A stretch of DNA of 64,000 nt, taken from contig JADFJB010000005.1 in the NCBI GenBank assembly GCA_022566355.1, forward strand, positions 1-64,000. Direction: 5' to 3'. A program made the translations under genes and the position numbers. The stretch is from a candidate division KSB1 bacterium. GTDB lineage: Bacteria; Zhuqueibacterota; JdFR-76; DREG01. The notes under the pieces are model-generated. The model had not been told where the DNA came from. It saw only the letters and a program-made list of their open reading frames with translations, and searched no databases. Within the stretch, counting starts at the first letter, position 1. The number at the start of each line of letters is the position of its first letter. Shown here piece after piece: positions 30,417-37,209 of this stretch.

Positions 30417-31370
30417 ATGCTCAAAATTAGCTTGTGTTCTTCCCATTGGCAGGGTCGTTGGGATGAATTTGTGTGGTCTGCCAATAATGGCACTATATTT
30501 CATACCCGAAAGTTTCTAAACTATCATCAAGCTACAAGATTCCAGGACCATTCATTAATTTTCCAGAAAGATAAAAAAATCATTGGAGTAATACCTGCTG
30601 CCGTTGTTGATGACAAATTGATATCCCATCCGGGGGCATCATTCGGCGGTCTTGTTATTCCAAGAACAATAACATTCAAAGTGTCTCTCCAATTGGTCGA
30701 ATGCTTATTGGAATATGTAAAATCTACCGGTTTCAAAAAAATTGAACTAACCAACCCGCCTATTTTTTATTCTGATAAAATAAATAATTATATCGATTTT
30801 GCATTAATATCAAACCTGTTTACTTACAAAAAACGAGAGGTGTCCAGTTTTATTACTCTTAATTTTGTTCAGGATGAAATATTATCACATTTCAAAAGTG
30901 AGGCCAGGACTGCCGTACGCAAAGCTCAAAAATTGGGTGTGACATTCAGGGAATCAAATGATCTTGACACATTTTACGCAATATTGAAGAAGAATTTAAA
31001 ATTGAGACATGATGTTCAACCCACACACACTTTGACGGAACTCAAAGCTCTTATTAAACTTTTCCCACAACATATAAAATTATACGGGGCTTATCTAAAT
31101 GAAGAAATGATAGCCGGTGTAATTATGTTTCATTGCAATGAACTTGTTACTCTTGCATTTTACATTTCCCATAATGAAACTTTTCAAGAATATCGAGCAG
31201 TAAATTTACTTTTTTTTGAAATTTACAGGCTCTCAATCGAGAAAGGTTACCGTTACCTCGATTTTGGTATATTCACTGTGAATATGAAACCGAACCACGG
31301 TCTGGCTCGATTCAAGGAAAATTTTGGTTCAATGGGAATTTTCAGAGATACTTTTGTGCGTGAAATGTAA
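30417..31370 (+). CDS. FemAB/GNAT-fold acyltransferase-like protein
   Basis: A 317-residue soluble protein of the FemAB-like GNAT group. N-terminal WSANNGTIFHTRKFLNYH, the middle SEARTAVRKAQKLGV and the C-terminal IYRLSIEKGYRYLDFGIFTVN, followed by LARFKENFG, fit this family. Members add amino acids to peptidoglycan or act in exopolysaccharide systems; the substrate here cannot be told. It starts 15 bases after argF. A nearby downstream glycosyltransferase suggests a surface-polymer role, but weakly. Confidence 0.7.
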   Translation: MLKISLCSSHWQGRWDEFVWSANNGTIFHTRKFLNYHQATRFQDHSLIFQKDKKIIGVIPAAVVDDKLISHPGASFGGLVIPRTITFKVSLQLVECLLEYVKSTGFKKIELTNPPIFYSDKINNYIDFALISNLFTYKKREVSSFITLNFVQDEILSHFKSEARTAVRKAQKLGVTFRESNDLDTFYAILKKNLKLRHDVQPTHTLTELKALIKLFPQHIKLYGAYLNEEMIAGVIMFHCNELVTLAFYISHNETFQEYRAVNLLFFEIYRLSIEKGYRYLDFGIFTVNMKPNHGLARFKENFGSMGIFRDTFVREM

Positions 31371-31886
31371 AGGAAAAATCTGTAAGATTACTAAGCCTTT
31401 CGTAGATTGCATATGAAAAAAAGTCTGAGACAGATCAACGAAAAGTAAATCCTAATTAATAAGCTCGAAATTCTAAACAAATCACAATAACGAATTCAGA
31501 AGTGACCCAAAATTACAGCAGTCAACTATTTTTGAATATTTGAATTTCGATATTGTTTCGGGTTTCCGTATTCAGTTTTAGGATTAAGTGCTTCAACATA
31601 TCAACAAAAAAAAGTCGATAAAGATACTGTAAGTACCAAAACTTTTTTAGTTATTTTTGCCCGAGTCTAAATTCTGATTAAATTATTTTAACCTGACCTA
31701 TTCATAAACCTTATAATTGTAATCCAAGAAAAGATCATTTAACCCTATTTTTATGCTTAATATTCTGCTTTTTCATATGTATGGAAATAGATCCCGTTTC
31801 ACGACGGGATGACATAATTGGAAGTTTTAAGCTTAAAAACATGATTCATGAATTATCCAGGTTAATGAATTGGTGTTCACTATAAA
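31371..31886. other. Gene-free stretch with repeats
   Basis: No gene is visible in 516 bases. It holds a degenerate inverted repeat (about 31459-31590) and, at 31790-31811, GATCCCG-TTTCACGA-CGGGATGACA, a short palindrome of the type dispersed in many genomes. The last 60 bases would hold the leader of the glycosyltransferase gene, with no clear promoter or ribosome site. Confidence 0.5.
31459..31590. repeat. Degenerate inverted repeat with CGAAATTC / GAATTTCG units
   Basis: The left half (CTCGAAATTCTAAACAAATC) and the right half (about 31540-31590, with GAATTTCGATATTGTTTCGG and TTAAGTGCTT) are related in inverted orientation. The pattern matches the 'CGAAATCCGAAACAAATTC' dispersed repeats of environmental genomes, here eroded. 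Confidence 0.4.
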
Positions 31887-32963
31887 ATGAGTCTGAAGAA
31901 AATACTTCACATAGCTCCTTTTAATACTGCCGGTGTCCCGTTTGCATTTGTTGAAGCAGAGAGGAAAATGGGTTTTGACAGTCACCTGGTAACCCTGGGC
32001 AAAAGCAGTTTTGCATCCAACAAGGGTATTTGTTTGAATTTACCTTTTATGACTACACCTGGGATAGGCGTTTTAAAGCGATTTGTATCTGACCCATCCG
32101 TAATGAAGATTCATAATATCCATCAAATCCCCAAACAGATTCCAAAATATTGGTCTCCTAATGGAGTTTTTGAAAAATCATTGATTCAAATAAGAGAAAA
32201 AATTTGGCAAAAAAAAATCAACAGATTGTTGTCAGATTTGGATCTCTTAAGTTTTGATATCGTGCAATTAGATGGGGGATTGGAATTCTATCGGGATGGA
32301 AGGACCATCAAAAATCTAAAAAAATATGGGAAGAAAGTTATTTGTTGTTATACCGGTAGCGATTTACGTGTAAGAGGAGTTATCCCGGAAATCGATGAAC
32401 TATCTGACTTGAATGTGACAGTAGAGTTCGATCATATTTATTTTCACCCCGATATTCACCATGTTTTTTTTCCTTTTAGCCTTGATCGATTTGAGCTTGT
32501 TAAAAAAGAACCTGGTGAGACGGTTCGAATTGGACATGCACCTACGAACAGAGAAGCAAAGGGAAGTGATGAAATACTAGCTGTTTTAAACGACCTAAAA
32601 AGTACCTTTAGTATTGAAATTGTTCTGATCGAGAATCTTCCCTATGAAAGAGCAATCGAACTAAAAGCCACATGCGATATTTTCGTCGATCAAATTGGTG
32701 ATCTTGGCTATGGTATCAATTCTCTCGAGGCCATGGCGATGGGAATACCTGCAGCTAGTTCGCTGGCAAAAGGATTCGATGAAAAAAATAAGGATCACCC
32801 GTTTATAGAAATTAGTAGTGAATCCATAGAGCGAAACTTAAAGCCATTTATCGAGGATCGCCATTTACGGGAAAGAGTAGGCATACGAAGCCGCGAGTGG
32901 GTGAAAGAGCACCATAATCCTGAGAATGTTGTGCGAAAGATTCATCAGTTAGCCGGATTATAA
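31887..32963 (+). CDS. Glycosyltransferase, GT4-like (GT-B fold)
   Basis: A 358-residue protein without membrane segments. The N-terminal KKILHIAPFNTAGVPFAFVEAERKMG is a GT-B acceptor-binding start. The C-terminal half has GHAPTNREAKGSDEIL and a nucleotide-sugar site around DQIGDLGYGINSLEAMAMGIPA, where the Glu of SLEAMAMG is the usual donor contact. Such enzymes build surface polysaccharides. The donor and acceptor are unknown. It stands apart, with a gap of over 500 bases before it. Confidence 0.75.
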   Translation: MSLKKILHIAPFNTAGVPFAFVEAERKMGFDSHLVTLGKSSFASNKGICLNLPFMTTPGIGVLKRFVSDPSVMKIHNIHQIPKQIPKYWSPNGVFEKSLIQIREKIWQKKINRLLSDLDLLSFDIVQLDGGLEFYRDGRTIKNLKKYGKKVICCYTGSDLRVRGVIPEIDELSDLNVTVEFDHIYFHPDIHHVFFPFSLDRFELVKKEPGETVRIGHAPTNREAKGSDEILAVLNDLKSTFSIEIVLIENLPYERAIELKATCDIFVDQIGDLGYGINSLEAMAMGIPAASSLAKGFDEKNKDHPFIEISSESIERNLKPFIEDRHLRERVGIRSREWVKEHHNPENVVRKIHQLAGL

Positions 32964-33036
32964 TTGATTTTCTATGTCTACTATTGGAATAAGCAATTTG
33001 CAGCAAGTTAGGAGATGGAAAGAACTGCTTCAAATT

Positions 33037-33345
33037 CTAGAACTCGATGTAAGTATTAGGTAGGATTTTATCAACAGCAATTAATAGTTTAGTTTCAATG
33101 GATTTGATGTCACTAAGCTTATTCGATGGCAAGATGATAATCGAAAGGTTGTAATTATGTAAATTCTGTTGATGTTTTAAATTCTTATCGCTACTTAAAA
33201 AAATGTCATATTTATTTTCAGCGAAAGCCAATAAATCACCGTTGCTAATACCAGACAATCCTTTTTCTTGCCCTGTTTCTGCTGAGTGATCTTTAAAAAT
33301 ACTTGTTAAATAGCGGGGAAGGCTTTCATCAATAAGGATTCTCAT
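33037..33345 (-). CDS. DUF5615 PIN-like protein, probable toxin
   Basis: A 102-residue protein starting MRILIDESLPRYL, with LLAFAENKYDIFLSSDKNL further on. This is the DUF5615 form of the PIN nuclease fold, with acidic residues Asp6, Glu7 and the later SSDKN Asp at the likely metal site. It follows a DUF433 gene by eight bases, the usual arrangement of a putative toxin-antitoxin pair. It begins the minus-strand accessory island. Toxicity is inferred from the family, not shown. Confidence 0.8.
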   Translation of the reverse strand: MRILIDESLPRYLTSIFKDHSAETGQEKGLSGISNGDLLAFAENKYDIFLSSDKNLKHQQNLHNYNLSIIILPSNKLSDIKSIETKLLIAVDKILPNTYIEF

Positions 33346-33353
33346 TCCGGCAA

Positions 33354-33578
33354 TTATGTCTTAATGAAAACTTCACGGGCGATGTTCAGCACTTTTAAAG
33401 CATCTTCCTTTTTTACTGAGGGAAAATTATCAAGAAATTCATCAAGTGAACAACCGTCTGCAATGTAATCAAATAAAGTTTCAACCGGAACACGCGTTCC
33501 GATGAATACAGTTGTGCCACTCATTATTTTCGGATCCGAATGAAGGGGTAATTTGTCTATGTCAATTGTTATAGTCAT
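33354..33578 (-). CDS. DUF433 protein, probable antitoxin
   Basis: A 74-residue protein of the DUF433 family, seen in DPKIMSGTTVFIGTRVPVETLFDYIADG, SLDEFLDNFPSV and the C-terminal helices. DUF433 proteins have a winged-helix fold and pair with DUF5615 PIN-like proteins as candidate antitoxins that would also repress the operon. ATG 33578 lacks a clear ribosome site. It is the first gene of the pair. Confidence 0.82.
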   Translation of the reverse strand: MTITIDIDKLPLHSDPKIMSGTTVFIGTRVPVETLFDYIADGCSLDEFLDNFPSVKKEDALKVLNIAREVFIKT

Positions 33579-33699
33579 GTTTAAAAATTGTTCAAATATT
33601 CTAGCACTTCAATTGAATTTAATGAATAGATAAGTATTTCATGCAGTTGAATACTAAAATTAAATGCCCCCAATTATGATAACTTACAACCATTAGCCC

Positions 33700-34113
33700 T
33701 CAATTATTGAGTGCTCCATTTTCGATCCATACTCTTATTGAATCGATAACCGCGGCTGAAAGTGCAGATCCGCGTCTTGGCATGAGTCCTCCCGAGATAC
33801 TTACTCCTGTTAATTTTCGAAATAAATAACTGTTATCAGGTTTACCAGGTTCAATATAATCCAAGGTTCGCGTGCTTTGGACATTCAGAATACTATTATA
33901 TGCAGTTCCACTGCTAAGATTTGGTCGTTCAAAACCATTATGACAGCCTGAGGTTGCACAAGTTGGAGTGAAAAGTTCTGTGAATAAAGGCGAAAGTAGC
34001 GCTGCTAATTACCGTTGGATTCTGAGGTCCTGTACTGGAGTCATTGCTGCAAGAATAGAAGACAGTGGTAAATAATAGAATCATGAAGCTAAATTTATTA
34101 TTTTTCCGATCAT
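33700..34113 (-). pseudogene. Cytochrome c-like lipoprotein, two frameshifts
   Basis: ATG 34113 has an AAGGAG site six bases upstream and opens MIGK, but then runs into a stop. Restoring one base in the A-run near 34103 gives NNKFSFMILLFTTVFYSCS, a lipoprotein signal. A second shift near 34000 leads to FSPLFTELFTPTCATSGCHNG, a CxxxxCH variant of the haem-binding motif, then PGKPDNSYLFRKL, GLMPRRGSALS and IRVWIENGA, all typical of small c-type cytochrome domains. Loss of function or an assembly error is possible. The rest is well conserved, so decay would be recent. Confidence 0.6.
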
Positions 34114-34537
34114 GTTTTCTCCTTTTCGAATGATGTTTATGTCCAAGGCTTTAAAAAAATAAATATCTCAAATTCCGGAATTCAAAATCAATGTTTAACC
34201 TATAACAACTAAATTTAGATTTTAGTTTCTTGAATGGTTTTAACAACGTAATTTAGGGATGGATTGGATATAGGAAGTTATGGTATAGGTCCAAAGTGGG
34301 GGAGGGAAATGTAAAAATATTTTAAATCAAAAATTAATAACGCCAGAAAGTTATCAAATCTATATTCCAGGCGTTATTCAATAATAAATGTTTTGTTATC
34401 CTTCAATTTTGGGTGTTTTAGGCTTTTCGTTAATCCACATTATAATGCTTATATTTTATTCAAAACAAATCATCGATTAATATCTTATAGGCTCCTTGGC
34501 TGTTCTGAACTTTGAGGATGTTAGCAAAAAACCGAGG
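34114..34537. other. Gene-free stretch
   Basis: No gene is visible. It contains one perfect 9-bp inverted repeat, AATAACGCC 34336-34344 with GGCGTTATT 34370-34378, around a 25-base loop. This could be a transcript end for the minus-strand NHL gene or a repeat remnant. It has no T-run on either side. Confidence 0.35.
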
Positions 34538-35554
34538 CTATTTCTTCTCATATTTAGTCAACTTCCGTGGACCGACTTCTGCCCCGTACACGTTACCTTT
34601 TGCATCAGCCGCAATACCCTCCGCTCCGCTGGTGCCGGAATTATCCGGGTCCGGTTCAGGATCAGGAATGAAAGCCGTAACCCAGCCGTCTTTGGCACTG
34701 CCGATCCGGATGCCCCTTTTCCAGCCAGGATTACGTCGCGTATTTGACTCCGAGTCAGCCACGTACATGATATCATCTTTCGTTATGAAAATTCCACTCG
34801 GCCGGCCAAATTGTGTCCAGGTAGTGATATAGTTTCCTTCCTGGTCAAAGAGTTGGATCCGGCTGTTTCCCCGGTCACCGACGAACAGCCGGCCCTGAGA
34901 ATCCATTGCGAGCGCGTGAGGGTCGCGAAACTCACCGGGTCCGTATCCGGTTTTCCCCCAGGATTTGATGAATTTTCCCGCGCTGGAAAACTTGACTATG
35001 CGGTTATTGCCTCCGGCGCCGTGGCCGTCTGCAACGAAAATATCGCCATTGGGAGCAACCAAAACATCTGACGGCCCATTGAAGGTATCCCGACCTTCTC
35101 CTGTGACTCCGGCTTTGCCCAGTGTCATCAACAACTTGCCATCCGGACTAAACTTCAAAACTTGGTGGCCTTTACCGTCTTCTCCACGGGCGTCGGCTAT
35201 CCACACATTACCATCTTTATCAACATTAATCCCATGCGGCCAGACCAACAATCCGGCCCCGAAGCTTTTCAGCAATTTCCCGGAAGGATCGAATAGGAGG
35301 ATGGGAGGGACTTCCTCTTTTCCGACACAGCTGTTTTGGCCACATCGTTCGGCTACCCATAAATTGCCGTCACTTGCTGGATATACCGCGCTTGTCGCTC
35401 CCCAGTTTCTGCCCTGGGGGAGCTTGGCCCAGTTCTCAACAATGCTGTAGGGATTGGGTTGGGCAAGTGATTCAACTGCAAAAACGAATGCTAAAATAGT
35501 TATTGCAAAAACGGTAAATCTCGTACAATTAAATTTCCCAGCTTTTTGTGCCAT
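34538..35554 (-). CDS. NHL-repeat beta-propeller protein, exported
   Basis: A 338-residue protein with a signal peptide (about 10-30, ending ESLAQ). At least five NHL blades follow, each with a 'GxxVDxDGNxWVAD' pattern: WPHGINVDKDGNVWIADA, GPSDVLVAPNGDIFVADGH, DPHALAMDSQGRLFVGDR and others. It resembles peptidyl-alpha-hydroxyglycine lyase-like and SMP-30-like propellers, but the catalytic role cannot be told. ATG 35554 has AGAGGTGA upstream and is preferred to GTG 35563. GC is well above that of flanking core genes, suggesting transfer. Confidence 0.78.
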   Translation of the reverse strand: MAQKAGKFNCTRFTVFAITILAFVFAVESLAQPNPYSIVENWAKLPQGRNWGATSAVYPASDGNLWVAERCGQNSCVGKEEVPPILLFDPSGKLLKSFGAGLLVWPHGINVDKDGNVWIADARGEDGKGHQVLKFSPDGKLLMTLGKAGVTGEGRDTFNGPSDVLVAPNGDIFVADGHGAGGNNRIVKFSSAGKFIKSWGKTGYGPGEFRDPHALAMDSQGRLFVGDRGNSRIQLFDQEGNYITTWTQFGRPSGIFITKDDIMYVADSESNTRRNPGWKRGIRIGSAKDGWVTAFIPDPEPDPDNSGTSGAEGIAADAKGNVYGAEVGPRKLTKYEKK

Positions 35555-35689
35555 AGCGATCACCTCTAATTGATTGGTTGATGTGAAGTTTTTATTGGAA
35601 AAATTGTCAAACTTTAGGCGAAAGATACCTTATTGATTTGTTTTAGTCAAGCAAAAATAAATGTTATATTAAAAAATACGAGTAAAATT

Positions 35690-36064
35690 TTATTCCCGCG
35701 CTAGTTTTGACTGAAAGCTTATAGCCAATCCTGTTGGCGCTTGCAGGTAGTATATGCGTTCTCCGTGAGCATCCGTGGGACCATAGGGGGTAAGTCCATT
35801 GGCTTTGGCCTGCTCGGCCCATTTATCAGCATTGTCCACCACGATTTGCAGCATTATTCCTTCGGGCATTTCCGGCCCTTCCGGCCAGACCTCGATCCAG
35901 CTTGTGCCGGCCGGAAATACATTACCACGGAATTCTTTTGACTCAGACTCGCTATCCGTTCCATCGCCAAATAATGTAGGCAAGCCCAGGCCGTCCTTCA
36001 AAAAATCAGACAGTTCCTTCCCTTTTTTTGAAACCGTACAAAATCGAATTCCCAAAACTTTCAC
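35690..36064 (-). CDS. VOC-family (glyoxalase/bleomycin-resistance-like) protein
   Basis: A 124-residue single-domain protein with the VOC beta-alpha-beta pattern: VLGIRFCTVSKKGKELSDFLKDGLGLPT at the start, WIEVWPEG in the middle and WAEQAKANGLTPYGPTDAHGERIYYLQAPTGLAISF at the end. VOC proteins include glyoxalase I, dioxygenases and antibiotic-binding proteins; nothing here tells which. Like the NHL gene next to it, it is GC-rich and on the minus strand. Confidence 0.78.
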   Translation of the reverse strand: MKVLGIRFCTVSKKGKELSDFLKDGLGLPTLFGDGTDSESESKEFRGNVFPAGTSWIEVWPEGPEMPEGIMLQIVVDNADKWAEQAKANGLTPYGPTDAHGERIYYLQAPTGLAISFQSKLARE

Positions 36065-36109
36065 TATTTACCTCCATACTGTTAGATAATATTTGTAAAT
36101 AATTATAAT

Positions 36110-36220
36110 ATTGTCATTTCGAGGAGTTTACGAAGAGAAATTTCTTGGTCCTAATTTATAATTTGTTAGATATAAGATTTCTCCTCGCGGAGTTTATCCT
36201 GTGTGAAGCCGAAGAGCTAT
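36110..36220. repeat. Inverted repeat, TGTCATTTCGAGGAG family
   Basis: The left arm around 36112-36150 (TGTCATTTCGAGGAG, then GAAGAGAAATTTCTT) and the right arm around 36174-36215 (AAGATTTCTCCTCGCGGAG) are imperfect inverted copies. 'TGTCATTTCGAG..GAGAAATC' is a dispersed repeat widely seen in FCB genomes. It separates the VOC gene from the RHH/PIN pair. Confidence 0.5.
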
Positions 36221-36266
36221 AAACATACCAGGCGTAATGTTCTTAGTTGATCGCACTTTACCTTAG

Positions 36267-36506
36267 TTATTCTAAACGATCATACTCTTCAGGCTTTACA
36301 TCTTTAACTTTCTCTAATACCTTTAGAAATTTTTCTTTACTTCCACGTAATGCCCGCTCTTCCAAATAATTTTCCGTATCCAAAGCTGATATTTTTTCAG
36401 CTAATGCCAAGGTGATAAATTGATTCATCGATACGTTATCTTGATTTGCCAGTTCTTTAGCCCTTTTATGAAGCGAATCCGGAATTCTTATGCTCATTGT
36501 ACTCAT
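36267..36506 (-). CDS. Ribbon-helix-helix protein, probable antitoxin
   Basis: A 79-residue protein beginning MSTMSIRIPDSLHKRAKELANQ and NVSMNQFITLALAEKI, a HicB/Arc-type ribbon-helix-helix DNA-binding domain with the toxin-binding C-terminus rich in charged residues. It overlaps the end of the PIN-domain gene by four bases. Together they fit a PIN-type toxin-antitoxin pair in which the toxin gene comes first, the less common order. Confidence 0.75.
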   Translation of the reverse strand: MSTMSIRIPDSLHKRAKELANQDNVSMNQFITLALAEKISALDTENYLEERALRGSKEKFLKVLEKVKDVKPEEYDRLE

Positions 36507-36931
36507 TTTATTTCTCCTAAGATTTGTAACAATTCTTTTGGCGACAATACAGTAATACCTAAACTTTTAACATTCTTAAAATCTTTTTTATTGTAAGATA
36601 TTATATAGTCACTTTGTGAATTCAACGCCAATTCTAGTATTAAATCGTCTCTAGAATCATTTAAATAAGGGCGCCATAAATAAAATATTTTACATCTCGT
36701 TCCAATCCTGCATAAATAATCAAGAAAATGTTTAATATCTGATTCCGTTAAATTAAAATCATCCAAATAACTAAGAGCGACTGATTCATATTCTAAAATT
36801 AGAGGAACTGAAATATTGGTTTTAAGTTTATTACTGTCTAGCATATTTACTAGTTTATAAGAAGCACCTCTCTTAGATCGCAGAGCGGAAATAATTACAT
36901 TTGTATCAATTACTACATTGCATATATTCAT
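36503..36931 (-). CDS. PIN-domain protein, probable toxin
   Basis: A 142-residue PIN-domain protein. CNVVIDTNVIISALRSKRGASYKL at the N-terminus, EYESVAL in the middle and DSRDDLILELALNSQSDYIISYNKKDF near the end supply the conserved Asp/Glu nuclease residues. It is of the 'putative toxin-antitoxin system toxin component, PIN family' type, whose members usually cut RNA. I chose ATG 36931 over TTG 36955. No clear ribosome site precedes it. Confidence 0.78.
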   Translation of the reverse strand: MNICNVVIDTNVIISALRSKRGASYKLVNMLDSNKLKTNISVPLILEYESVALSYLDDFNLTESDIKHFLDYLCRIGTRCKIFYLWRPYLNDSRDDLILELALNSQSDYIISYNKKDFKNVKSLGITVLSPKELLQILGEIK

Positions 36932-37209
36932 ATGTGGTATTATATAAAATACCAATTAATTAGTCAAGCTATTTTTCCATTTTAAAATAGTGAAAGGTGA
37001 AAATTGGAAAAGTAATCTAAATTTATCGGTTTCATCCAGGGCGGCTAATTACAGATTATACTTAATAAAAAAAAGATCAATAAGTGGAATATATTCATTT
37101 GTGCATTGGGCTGCCAGCCAACATATAATTGATTTAGCTATTGAATTATTCTATATTAGTTGCCATTATTTTAGAGTTAAATACAAACTTCAAATGAATA
37201 TTACGAGTT

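Noticed and set aside
34336-34378. AATAACGCC/GGCGTTATT hairpin as a terminator
   Set aside because: The stem is perfect, but the loop is 25 bases and no T-run follows on either strand, so I list it only within the gene-free stretch.
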